Below are positions 28,580 to 37,502 of a stretch of 64,000 nucleotides of DNA, in pieces. The notes under the pieces were generated by a model. That model was not told the origin of the DNA, made no database searches, and saw only the letters and a list, made by a program, of their open reading frames with translations. The stretch covers positions 62,001 through 126,000 of the forward strand of contig CANQRB010000003.1 of NCBI GenBank assembly GCA_947626145.1, read 5' to 3'. The position numbers were made by a program, and so were the translations under genes. This DNA comes from an uncultured Clostridia bacterium (lineage in GTDB: Bacteria > Bacillota > Clostridia > UMGS1883). Numbering within the stretch: the first letter of the stretch is position 1; every line of letters starts with the position of its first letter.

Positions 28580-28708
28580 TTACTGTTCCGGCGGGTACTC
28601 GGCCGTAATTATTTCGCCGTTGAACAGCGCCGGTATTTGCCGCCTTCCCGCCGAGGGCACATTCAGCTCGCCGTTTTCCGCCGGAAGAGCCTTTATGATT
28701 TTCTCCAT
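28580..28708 (-). CDS. Possible small protein (42 aa)
   Basis: MEKIIKALPAENGELNVPSAGRRQIPALFNGEIITAEYPPEQ; AGGAG upstream of the ATG at suitable spacing. Confidence 0.35.
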   Translation of the reverse strand: MEKIIKALPAENGELNVPSAGRRQIPALFNGEIITAEYPPEQ

Positions 28709-28737
28709 CTTTTTCATCTCCTGTTTTTTGGCATGAA

Positions 28738-28766
28738 AAAGGCACGTCCGCAAACGTGCCTTTTTG
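28738..28766. terminator. Bidirectional terminator hairpin
   Basis: AAAAAGGCACGTCCGCAAACGTGCCTTTTT. Confidence 0.7.
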
Positions 28767-28778
28767 TATTCGGTTGTG

Positions 28779-28994
28779 CTATTCAATATATCCGCAGCGA
28801 CGTTGCGCTTCAATGTCCGGTTCAAAGTGGAAGCCGGGAGCACATTCAGCCAGTTGGGAAACATCGACACGCTCGAATATGTAATCTTTAGGCAGACCAT
28901 CAGGATACGCTTCACAGCAAGATTTCCATCCATCTTTATTAGGCAAACTATGTATACAAAAATCACAACTGTTTTTAGATGAAATTGTTATCAT
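28779..28994 (-). CDS. Small Cys-rich protein
   Basis: MITISSKNSCDFCIHSLPNKDGWKSCCEAYPDGLPKDYIF...; CxxC plus YPDGLP motif resembling small 'FPDGIP' bacterial proteins; internal Met start. Confidence 0.55.
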   Translation of the reverse strand: MITISSKNSCDFCIHSLPNKDGWKSCCEAYPDGLPKDYIFERVDVSQLAECAPGFHFEPDIEAQRRCGYIE

Positions 28995-29082
28995 GTCAAT
29001 TTCTCCTTTCGCAATTTCCCGCTCATCACCCTGTTTTGCGCGGCCAACCTCATGTATTGCCGCTTCTTCAAAGCTTTGAGTA

Positions 29083-30153
29083 TTATTTCTCAGCCGTCCG
29101 GACAAAATCGCCCACGGACAGCAGGCGGAAGGGATATTCCGCCCCCTCGCCGTTGGGAATAACGGAGCAGTCGCAGTAGCCTATATACTGATCCAGCTCG
29201 TTTATCCACATCCGAACATTTGTCGAGCCGTCGCCGTTCTGTCCGGTGACCTCGCACTTCCAAACATCGCAGTACGGGCCGCCGATGTCCCCGTTGACGG
29301 TATAATACTTGCCGTCCTGGAAGTAGAAATCGCCGTCATCAGCGTGGAGCTCCTCAATATCGCCCTCATCCGCGCCGAACACTTCCCTCAGCACGGTGTC
29401 CACCGCTCCGGCGTCGATAACGGTGTAATAATAGTGGTCACCGTAGTTGCGGAATTTGTCCCTCGGATCCGGACGGTCCTCGGCGTAGACTACCTCCTGT
29501 CCCTTGCCCTCGAAGAAATAGTCGCGAAGGCCGGGATAAAACAGGCAGCCGCTGACAAGGTCGGCCATCGGCGTGCCGCCGTCAAAGGCATAGCCGATGT
29601 CGCAGTTATATATTATTATATCGCACAGCTTGTTCCATCCCGCCCGGTCAAGGGGAGCCTCCACCGGCGGGCAGCTTATATCGGCCGTTTTTGACGCCTC
29701 GTCCCAGGAGAAATCTAAACCCATGCCCTGACAGACGAACCCCGCCGGAACATAGACCTGACCGTTCTCGATTCTGGCCGGAACAGGCGCGTCAACGTAA
29801 TCGACTATAAGCCGGCCGTCATCGCCGTAACTGTTCAGTAAGGCCGTGTTGCTGTCCGTATTGACCTCAACCAGACGGCCAACGTCCGATATTCTCACGC
29901 AGTTAAAATCGTTTTCAATTTCCTCCACCGTTTCGGGCCATATTCTATAGCCCAGGCCGCCAAAGGCTTCGGCGGGAACCATCAAAACTCCCTCCTCGCT
30001 TAAAATCGGCTCCACGGTCAGCGTCTCACCGTTCACCTTAACGGAGAGGGAGCTTTCCCCCTCGGGCAGAACGGCGGCGTTGGGCTTACAGCCCGAAATC
30101 AGAGAAGCGCAAATCAGCGTCAGCGAAAAAATCATACAAAGCTTTCTTTTCAT
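29083..30153 (-). CDS. Lipoprotein with copper-amine-oxidase-N (stalk)-like domain
   Basis: Lipobox LISGC; VKVNGETLTVEPILSEEGVLMVPAEAFGGLGYRI... Confidence 0.65.
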   Translation of the reverse strand: MKRKLCMIFSLTLICASLISGCKPNAAVLPEGESSLSVKVNGETLTVEPILSEEGVLMVPAEAFGGLGYRIWPETVEEIENDFNCVRISDVGRLVEVNTDSNTALLNSYGDDGRLIVDYVDAPVPARIENGQVYVPAGFVCQGMGLDFSWDEASKTADISCPPVEAPLDRAGWNKLCDIIIYNCDIGYAFDGGTPMADLVSGCLFYPGLRDYFFEGKGQEVVYAEDRPDPRDKFRNYGDHYYYTVIDAGAVDTVLREVFGADEGDIEELHADDGDFYFQDGKYYTVNGDIGGPYCDVWKCEVTGQNGDGSTNVRMWINELDQYIGYCDCSVIPNGEGAEYPFRLLSVGDFVRTAEK

Positions 30154-30165
30154 TTTTTATACTCC

Positions 30166-30894
30166 TTATTGTATTCCGACTAAATCCTTGACTACCTGTC
30201 CGGCGATAATGAGTCCGGCGACGGAGGGCACAAAGGCCGTGGAGCCGGGCACGGAGCGGCGGCCGGTCTCCTCCCCCGAAGGGGCGGGGGTCAGGGGCTT
30301 CTCCTCGGAATAGACCACCTTAAGCCGCTCCACGCCCCGCTTTTTCAGCTCCCGACGCATGACCTTTGCCAGAGGGCAGACGGAGGTTGCATATATGTCG
30401 GCCACCTTAAAGGCCGTGGGATCCAGCTTATTTCCCGCGCCCATGCTGCTTATGATGGGAGTTCCGGCGGCCTGAGCGCGGACGGCCAGCTCGATTTTGG
30501 CCGTCACCGTGTCCACGGCGTCCACAATATACGAATAAGAGGAAAAGTCGAATTCCTCCGCCGTTTCCGGCAGGAAAAAGCAGTTGTGTATATTCACCTT
30601 CGCGGCGGGATTTATCTCCAGTATCCGCTCCCTCATGACCTCGGTCTTGTACCTGCCCACGGTCTTTGTGGTTGCGATTATCTGTCGGTTAAGGTTGGTA
30701 AGACTGACCCGATCGCTGTCGGTGAGGTCGATGGCACCCACGCCGCTGCGGGCCAGAGCCTCCACCGCGTAGCCGCCCACACCGCCCACGCCGAACACCG
30801 CCACTCTGGAATTTTTGAGGATTTCCATGGCCTCGCCGCCCAGAAGCAGCTCGGTTCTGGAGAACCGCTCGCTCACCCATTCTCCGCCGCTCAC
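30166..30894 (-). CDS. tcdA: ThiF/E1-like tRNA threonylcarbamoyladenosine dehydratase
   Basis: FSRTELLLGGEAMEILKNSRVAVFGVGGVGGYAVEALARSGVGAIDLTDSDRVSLTNLNRQ. Confidence 0.88.
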   Translation of the reverse strand: MSGGEWVSERFSRTELLLGGEAMEILKNSRVAVFGVGGVGGYAVEALARSGVGAIDLTDSDRVSLTNLNRQIIATTKTVGRYKTEVMRERILEINPAAKVNIHNCFFLPETAEEFDFSSYSYIVDAVDTVTAKIELAVRAQAAGTPIISSMGAGNKLDPTAFKVADIYATSVCPLAKVMRRELKKRGVERLKVVYSEEKPLTPAPSGEETGRRSVPGSTAFVPSVAGLIIAGQVVKDLVGIQ

Positions 30895-33218
30895 AGCTCG
30901 ATCTCCGCGCTTTCCAGTCCGTTGGCCCGGGCGGTAAAGGTGATTTTTCCCCCGTCCGTGCCGTCGCTTTGAACCACCGCCGCGCAGCAGCCGTTGAAGG
31001 CCCTGCGGCGTGCGGCCTTGTCGGGCTCGTGACTGCTGGGGTCACCGTTGCCGACGCCGATTATCTTTGCCCCGGAAGTGACGGAGAAGTTTATCTCGCT
31101 GTCGGCGTAGGGCACAAAATTGTCCCCGGCGTCATAGACATAGGCCTTGACGACTATGGCGTCCTCGCCATCACGGAGCAGGCGGCGGTTGGCCTCGAGC
31201 CTGATCTTCGCCGGAGGGCCGGCGGTGACGGACTCCTGTGCGCAGACCCGCTGTCCGCCGTTTTTGCCGTAGGCAGTCAGCTTCCCCGGCTCGAAGGTCA
31301 GGGGCCAGTCGATGTGGCCGCTCCTGTCCAGCTCACGCTCGCCCAGCGATCTGCCGTTGAGGACAAGCTCCACCGTGTCGCAGTTGCCCACGATGCGCAG
31401 GTTCACCGCCTCACCGGGCTCCTTAAGGCTCCAGTGGGGGAAGAAGTGAACCAGCGGCTCGGTGCCCCATACGGCCTTATAAAAGTACCACGCGTCCTTT
31501 GGGAAGCCGCAGGTGTCCATTATACCGAAGTGGGAATTTATGCAGGGCCAGGCGTAGGGCGTGGGCTCGCCCCGATAGTCAAAGCCCGTCCAGACGAATA
31601 TGCCCGTGAGCCGGGGATTGGCGATAAGATCCTTCCAGCTCTTTTCGTGGGTGCAGCACCAGGAGGCCAGATTGGTTTCGTAGCTGGTGCAGTAGCCCCG
31701 CTCCCTGTCGTCGGCGTAGACGCCCCGGGTGGTGGTGGAGCTGGTGCTCTCGGTACAGATCATAAGCCGGTCGTGGTAGTCGGCCTGATCCTTTATATAC
31801 TGGTCGCCCCGCTGTCCGTAGTTGTAGCCCATGATGTCCATGGCCTCTTCATAGCCGTTCTCGTCCCAGCCGTGATTCATGGCCACGGTGGTGGGACGGG
31901 TGGGATCCAGCTTATTCACGATGCGGCGCAGAGTCTGCTCGATGCGCTTGCCCGTTTTGGTGCCGAGAATGACCTCCTCGTTGTCAAGGCACCAGAGTAC
32001 GACGCTGGGATGGTTGCGGTCACGGAGGATAAGGGACTTCAAATCCTCAATGCCCCGGGGGCTGCTGTCCAGCTTGCGGTTTTCGTCCATAACAAGCATA
32101 CCCAGCCGGTCGCAGGCGTCCAGCAGCGAGGGCGTGGCGGGGTGGTGGGAGCTGCGGTAGGCGTTGGAGCCCATATCCTTAAGGCTCCGTATCTTATACT
32201 CGTTTATGCTGTCAGGCAGGGCCGAGCCGACGCCCGCAAAGTCCTGATGGTTGCAGGTGCCCTTGATGAGCACCTTTTTTCCGTTGAGGAAAAAGCCGTT
32301 TTTGTCAAAGTAGATGGTGCGGATGCCGAAGGTGGTCTCGTAATCGTCCACCGCTTCCCCGTCCCAGAGGATAGTTGTGACGGCCTTATACAGGTTTGGG
32401 CTGTCAATGTCCCAAAAGGCGGGATTTTGCACATTGACGTACTGGGTCACAAGGGCGCTGCCGCTGGCTTCGGCGTCGAAATCCGAGCGGGCCTCCCCCG
32501 CCTTTTCCCCGTCGGGGCCGTAAATCTCGGTGAGGAGAGTTCCGGCGTCGGGCAGAGGGCCCCGGTTGTCTATTGCGGTCTCGATTTTGACCTTTGCGGA
32601 GCTGTCCTCCACCTGAGAGGTGATATATGTGCCCCACTTGGCCACGTGGAGCTGATCGGTGACGGTGAGCCACGCATGGCGGTAGATACCGGCCCCCTCG
32701 TACCACCAGCCCTCATAGTCCCGGGCGTCCACCTTCATGAAAAGCACGTTTTTGCCCTCATCCCCATAGCGCAGATAGTCGCTGATATCGTATGAGAAGG
32801 AGGTGTAGCCGCTGAAATGATTGCCTATCAGGTGGCCGTTGAGCCAGAGTGTGGAGTTGCGGGACACGCCGTCGAACTCTATCTCGATATGCTTGCCCTC
32901 CCACTGAGCGGGCACGTCAAAGACCTTGCGGTAACAGCCCACGCCGGTGGGCAGATAGCCCTGAGCGTCCCACTCCCTTTTGGAGAAATTGCCCTCAACT
33001 ATCCAGTCATGGGGAAGGGTCACATCCCGCCAGTCCTTTTCGCTGACGTTGATTCTCTCCTCCCTGTCGTTATAGGCTATCTGGGTCCATTCTCCCTCGT
33101 GGCTTTTGCCGATGTCGGTAAGGCCTCCCGTGCGGCCGGCCTTGATGGCGTACTGTACGTGGATATCGCCGCAGTAGAACTTCCAGTTGTCATTGAATTT
33201 TTGATGTATTCTGTGCAT
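30891..33218 (-). CDS. GH2 family beta-galactosidase-like glycoside hydrolase
   Basis: DVTLPHDWIVEG, GCYRKVFDVPAQWEGKHIEIEFDGVSRNSTLWLNG, NAYRSSHHPATPSLLDACDRLGMLVMDE, DRNHPSVVLWCLDNEE. Confidence 0.92.
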   Translation of the reverse strand: MHRIHQKFNDNWKFYCGDIHVQYAIKAGRTGGLTDIGKSHEGEWTQIAYNDREERINVSEKDWRDVTLPHDWIVEGNFSKREWDAQGYLPTGVGCYRKVFDVPAQWEGKHIEIEFDGVSRNSTLWLNGHLIGNHFSGYTSFSYDISDYLRYGDEGKNVLFMKVDARDYEGWWYEGAGIYRHAWLTVTDQLHVAKWGTYITSQVEDSSAKVKIETAIDNRGPLPDAGTLLTEIYGPDGEKAGEARSDFDAEASGSALVTQYVNVQNPAFWDIDSPNLYKAVTTILWDGEAVDDYETTFGIRTIYFDKNGFFLNGKKVLIKGTCNHQDFAGVGSALPDSINEYKIRSLKDMGSNAYRSSHHPATPSLLDACDRLGMLVMDENRKLDSSPRGIEDLKSLILRDRNHPSVVLWCLDNEEVILGTKTGKRIEQTLRRIVNKLDPTRPTTVAMNHGWDENGYEEAMDIMGYNYGQRGDQYIKDQADYHDRLMICTESTSSTTTRGVYADDRERGYCTSYETNLASWCCTHEKSWKDLIANPRLTGIFVWTGFDYRGEPTPYAWPCINSHFGIMDTCGFPKDAWYFYKAVWGTEPLVHFFPHWSLKEPGEAVNLRIVGNCDTVELVLNGRSLGERELDRSGHIDWPLTFEPGKLTAYGKNGGQRVCAQESVTAGPPAKIRLEANRRLLRDGEDAIVVKAYVYDAGDNFVPYADSEINFSVTSGAKIIGVGNGDPSSHEPDKAARRRAFNGCCAAVVQSDGTDGGKITFTARANGLESAEIEL

Positions 33219-33228
33219 TGTTTACTCC

Positions 33229-35157
33229 TTAATAATATATAGATTCAATTATTTGCTGTTTTTCGTCGGTAACTTCCGTCCCGCCCATGCGTATTTTGTA
33301 AATTTCCCGATGGGTGCGCTTCATTTCCCACTCCATTTCCTCATAGGGGCGGCCGCAGACGTCCACAAGGCCGATCTGGTAGTTTTCCCCGTCAAAGCGG
33401 CCCAGATAGGGCTGATCCGTCAGCTGGAACCAGTTTGCCCCGAGGCACATGGGGTGGGCGGCACAGCGGTGCATATAACGGCGGTAGGCCTTCGCCCGAT
33501 CCGCCTGAGAGGCCACGGCCTGAATACCCGTGGCGTCCAGCCCCCGATCCAGCGCGCCGAAGTGGAACTCGCCTATCATCACGGGCATCTCCACCATTTT
33601 CACCATATTTTCTATGCTGTCCCAGGGGTCGTGGCGGTAACAGTTGAAGCTGAAAACGTCCATGAACTCCCTGCCCGCCGCCAGCGCCGGACTGCTGAGC
33701 CAGGCGTAGCGCATACCGAGGTTGAGGTGGTTGGGATCGACTTTTTTCAGGGCAAGGGCGGGGACGCGGATAAATTCCCGCACCATCTCCTCCGAGAGGG
33801 CCATTGTGTCGGCCTCAGCGGCGGCATTGAATTTGTCCACCCCGGCGCACATATCTCTGAAGCGGGTATAATTCGTCTCCCACGCGGCGTTGAGGGCCGA
33901 TATATCCCCGTACCGCTCCTTGAGCTTGCGGAGAATGACGCTCTTGCTGAAAAATTCCTCCCCGCTCTCAAGGGTCATGCGGGCGATGTTCAGCCGATCC
34001 ACAAAGGCCCAGTTGGGCTCGTTGCTCATGAAATAGCCTATCATGAGCTTATCCTCCCGACGGCTCTCAAGCTGGGTGGCCCAGCGGGCGCTGTCGGCGG
34101 CGTACTCCGGGTCGAACACGTCGGGGAAGTCACGGAAGATGTACTTTTTCGCCTTGGGGAAGCCCCGCAGTATCTGCACATAGGGCAGGCCGGAATATTC
34201 GATAAAGCCCGGGTCGCTCCAGCAGGCCACGGTGTTGGCGCCCCACTCCCGGAAGCGCCGTAGGGTGATCTTGCACCAGGCCTCGTACCAGTTGTCCCCA
34301 AAGGCCCGGACAAAATTGGCCTTGGCCCAGCTGTAAGCGCCGGGGTGCAGCCCGCCGCCCTCGGGCAGGGGGCCGCAGAGGGGCGCTATCCCGTTGATGT
34401 TGCAGTCGCCGCCCACGCCCACACAGTCGGGCCCGGCGCTGAAAAAGGCATAGCCCTCCGGATCGGCCAGCCAATACTTCTCCCCCTCCTTTTGTAGGGC
34501 GAAATATCCCGTGGGCTCGAAGCGTTTGCTCAGGCTGCCGCCGTATTTTCCGCAGCCCTCGGCGGTCTCGGGCAGGGGCTTTTCGTACTCGGCCCGCAGA
34601 TAAGCTGTCATTTCGTCCGCGTTTGCGGTCTTGCCCGGCCAATCGGCCCCGGCCTTCTGGCCCAGTTCGTCCACCAGAGGGCTGCCCTCCAGAGGATAGT
34701 CCGGCTCGGTCTCGGATATGTACAGCGCGTGAAGTTGTATTTTCGTTTCGGCCGGAGCACGGTCAAGGCCCACGGCAAAGCGGCTGATTTTTTCCGGCTT
34801 CACGGGGCGGCCCTGGGTAACGGTCTTGAGCTTGCCCGGCGTCCTCCGCAGGAAGAGCTCCCGCCCCAGCACAGCCGACACGGGCAGGGCCAGACGGGTC
34901 TTAAGCCCCGGCAGCAGGCCCATTTTTATACTTTCGGCACAGGGGCCGGCGTTCCCGTCCCAGAACTTCCACAGCACGCTGACGCAGAAATCCGACAGGT
35001 TAGTCACGTCCATGACGATGTAGTTGGTGTCCCTGGCCTCCGCGCCAAGGACGGTGCCATTTTCGTCAAAGATCAGGTCGCCGCCCTCCGGCGGGAAAAC
35101 GTAGATGTCCGCACCCTGACGGACGGCGTTTTTAAGTTTGGCTTCCACAACGATCAC
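33229..35157 (-). CDS. GH50/agarase-like clan A glycoside hydrolase
   Basis: GYFALQKEGEKYWLADPEGYAFFSAGPDCVGVGG, YFMSNEPNW, NLGMRYAW, VMIGEFHFGALDRGLDATG, GANWFQLTDQPYLGRFDGENYQIGLVDV; family assigned from motif memory only. Confidence 0.6.
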   Translation of the reverse strand: MIVVEAKLKNAVRQGADIYVFPPEGGDLIFDENGTVLGAEARDTNYIVMDVTNLSDFCVSVLWKFWDGNAGPCAESIKMGLLPGLKTRLALPVSAVLGRELFLRRTPGKLKTVTQGRPVKPEKISRFAVGLDRAPAETKIQLHALYISETEPDYPLEGSPLVDELGQKAGADWPGKTANADEMTAYLRAEYEKPLPETAEGCGKYGGSLSKRFEPTGYFALQKEGEKYWLADPEGYAFFSAGPDCVGVGGDCNINGIAPLCGPLPEGGGLHPGAYSWAKANFVRAFGDNWYEAWCKITLRRFREWGANTVACWSDPGFIEYSGLPYVQILRGFPKAKKYIFRDFPDVFDPEYAADSARWATQLESRREDKLMIGYFMSNEPNWAFVDRLNIARMTLESGEEFFSKSVILRKLKERYGDISALNAAWETNYTRFRDMCAGVDKFNAAAEADTMALSEEMVREFIRVPALALKKVDPNHLNLGMRYAWLSSPALAAGREFMDVFSFNCYRHDPWDSIENMVKMVEMPVMIGEFHFGALDRGLDATGIQAVASQADRAKAYRRYMHRCAAHPMCLGANWFQLTDQPYLGRFDGENYQIGLVDVCGRPYEEMEWEMKRTHREIYKIRMGGTEVTDEKQQIIESIYY

Positions 35158-35427
35158 CTCGCGCTTATTCTCAGTTGAATTATATCATTATAAGGGAAGA
35201 AATACAAGTCCTATTTAAAAAAAATCGGCTATATTTTGCCGGCAACACTGATTAAAAATTAGGAATTAGGAAGATTATGAAATGAGGAATTAGGAATGAG
35301 GAATGAGGAATATTGACAGGGCAGTTACCTTGTTAGGTGTGACTGTACCGTAAATTTGAAAATGGAAAATGACCGGTAGGGCGCGACGACCCCGGCGCGC
35401 CGATGTACAAATTTACGGCAAACAAAC

Positions 35428-35458
35428 AAAAAACCGTCCCTCGTCTGGGGACGGTTCT
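35428..35458 (-). terminator. Terminator of zinc-ribbon protein gene
   Basis: AACCGTCCC...GGGGACGGTT with a T tract on the minus strand. Confidence 0.75.
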
Positions 35459-35471
35459 CCATATCCGACCG

Positions 35472-35960
35472 TTATAACAGGGCGCTGTACAGGCCTGCGC
35501 CAAGAATGGCCGTGAATATAAGTATCAGCAGAATGATGCCGACGGCGATGGCCATCCAGATGAGCTGAGCCTTAGCCCAGTTGCGGAAGGTGTCGTCATA
35601 AGTCTTGTCGCCGCTCCACACAAAAAGCATGATCAGATAGATCAGCCAGCCAACGAAGGGAATAAGGACGATGAGCGAACGCAGCATCCAGTCGCCCACG
35701 CTGAGGTGCCGTTTTTCCTGACCGGTGTACAGGTTGAAATTATTGTTTACCGCGTTGGGTACGGCGTTCCCATAGGCGTTATTGCCGCCGTTGTAACCGT
35801 TCTGGCTGCCGGTGTTGTAACCGTTCTGGCTGCCGTTGGCCGCCGGAACATCGGCCTGCCGGGCCTGCACCTGCTGAGGCTCCGGGCTCACCCTGACGCC
35901 GCATTTGTGACAGAAGGCCGTCCCCTCCGGCAATGTGGCTCCGCACTTACTGCAAATCAT
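35472..35960 (-). CDS. Zinc-ribbon membrane protein
   Basis: MICSKCGATLPEGTAFCHKCGVRV zinc ribbon; NGSQNGYN repeats; two C-terminal TM segments. Confidence 0.75.
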   Translation of the reverse strand: MICSKCGATLPEGTAFCHKCGVRVSPEPQQVQARQADVPAANGSQNGYNTGSQNGYNGGNNAYGNAVPNAVNNNFNLYTGQEKRHLSVGDWMLRSLIVLIPFVGWLIYLIMLFVWSGDKTYDDTFRNWAKAQLIWMAIAVGIILLILIFTAILGAGLYSALL

Positions 35961-36262
35961 GATATCCGCCCCCTTTTTTTCTAATTATATCCTAAAATTC
36001 CACACTTGTCAACACTTTTTTGTGAACCGGCGAGGGATTTCGACTTCAACGGCAGAACAACCGTATGGCGCGCCGCACCCGCAAACGCAACCTTGATACC
36101 GTAGGGGCGCCCATCGGGCGTCCGTAACCAAATGTTTACGGCGGCAATAATGCACGAAATTTTAAATCAAATTTCCTGTTTTAATTTACGGCAACAACGA
36201 CCGAACAACCGTAGGGCGCGACGACCCCGGCGCGCCGATGTACAGGTTTACGGTAAATATGA

Positions 36263-36430
36263 CAGACAAAAAGCCTTCCCCTTTGAGGGGAAGGTGGCGC
36301 ATCAGCGACGGATGAGGTGTAGGATGCAAAGCATCCGTTATAAAAACAAACAAAAAAATAACGCCGCCCAGCGGCTACACCTCATCAGTCGGCCTTCGCC
36401 GACAGCTTCCCCTCGGGGGGGGAAGCCTTT
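36263..36430. repeat. Core of the MITE-like repeat lacking recognisable TACTAATCCC ends (copy C)
   Basis: AAAAAGCCTTCCCCTTTGAGGGGAAGGTGGCGC...GGATGAGGTGTAGGATGC...GCTACACCTCATC...CTTCCCCTCGGGGGGGGAAGCC. Confidence 0.75.
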
Positions 36431-36462
36431 ACATTATCTGTCATTGTCACCATAAAGCGTCA

Positions 36463-36890
36463 CAGCGGCGCGCCGAGTCGTCGCACCCTACCGGATATTT
36501 TGTCATTTTTACCATAAGACGGTACAGGAAGTTTTGATTTGTAATTTCGTTTATCGTTGTCACCGTAAACGTTTTATGGCGGACGCCCAATGGGCGCCCC
36601 TACAATATCAAGGTTGCGGCGCATCGTCTGTCATTTTTACAATAAATCCGCCCAGCGGCGCGCCGAGTCGTCGCGCCCTACCGGATATTTTGTCATTTTT
36701 ATCATAAGACGATACAGGAAGTTTTGATTTGTAATTTCATTTATCATTGTCACCGTAAACGTTTTATGGCGGACGCCCAATGGGCGCCCCTACAATATCA
36801 AGGTTTCGGAGCATCGTCTGTCATTTTTACAATAAATCCGCCCAGCGGCGCGCCGAGTCGTCGCGCCCTACCGGTTATTTTTTCATTTTT
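36463..36890. repeat. 190-bp tandem duplication (two full units plus partial third)
   Basis: CAGCGGCGCGCCGAGTCGTCGC begins at 36463, 36653 and 36843; GTTTTATGGCGGACGCCCAATGGGCGCCCCTAC at 36571 and 36761; period exactly 190. Confidence 0.9.
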
Positions 36891-36986
36891 CTTTTTTACA
36901 TTTACGGTACAGTCACGCCAAACAAGGTAACTGCCCCGCCAATATTCCTAATTCCTCATTCCTCATTCCTAATTTTTTAACGTTCC

Positions 36987-37325
36987 TCATTCCCCCATAA
37001 TTCTTCCCAAAACGGTGTCCAGCAGCTCAAGATCATCCGGGGACATTTTTTTCAGCTTTTCGTTTACGCTCCTCAGCAGGCCCGGCTCCTTAAGGCCCGG
37101 GTCGAAAAACTCCAGCGGCGTTATGTCAAAGTAGTCGCATATATTGAGGAAGCCCGCCATGGAGGGCATGGCCTTTCCGGAGGAAATCGCCTGAACGTAA
37201 TTGCGGTTTTGGCCAAGGTCATAGCTCATCTGATATTCGGAAACATCCGCCTTGAGCCGAAGCTCGGTTATTCGGCTGCGAATAAATTCTTTTCCGGATT
37301 CAATTCTTTTTTCAATTTCATCCAT
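36987..37325 (-). CDS. XRE/Cro-type HTH transcriptional regulator
   Basis: VSEYQMSYDLGQNRNYVQAISSGKAMPSMAGFLNICDYFDITPLEFF; start at MDEIEKR. Confidence 0.88.
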   Translation of the reverse strand: MDEIEKRIESGKEFIRSRITELRLKADVSEYQMSYDLGQNRNYVQAISSGKAMPSMAGFLNICDYFDITPLEFFDPGLKEPGLLRSVNEKLKKMSPDDLELLDTVLGRIMGE

Positions 37326-37412
37326 GCTCTTACCTCCCTCTTTAATATACATTATACGCAACAATCAATATGCAAAAACATATATTTTGTTGCGTATTTT
37401 TGAAAATTTCTC

Positions 37413-37441
37413 TTGACATTCCACATTTAATAATGTATAAT
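37413..37441 (+). promoter_or_regulatory. Promoter of downstream stalk-domain gene
   Basis: TTGACA, 17-nt spacer, TATAAT. Confidence 0.7.
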
Positions 37442-37502
37442 ATATTCAAGCAATAAAAAATCACGCATTAAATATGTAATGCGCAAAGGAAGGAGTTTGT
37501 TT

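Noticed and set aside
28533-28745. 70-aa ORF at the edge of MITE copy B
   Set aside because: Overlaps the repeat end and the better-supported 42-aa frame; no SD or domain
30969-32795. 608-aa plus-strand ORF antisense to the GH2 gene
   Set aside because: Antisense shadow; no SD or domain features
36463-36890. CRISPR array
   Set aside because: Period is 190 bp with no short repeat/variable spacer structure; no cas genes in the window
36724-36930. Small ORFs MICNFIYHCHRKRFMADAQWAPLQYQGF... here and at 39689-40216
   Set aside because: Arise from the dispersed GTAGGGGCGCCC repeat family rather than a real gene
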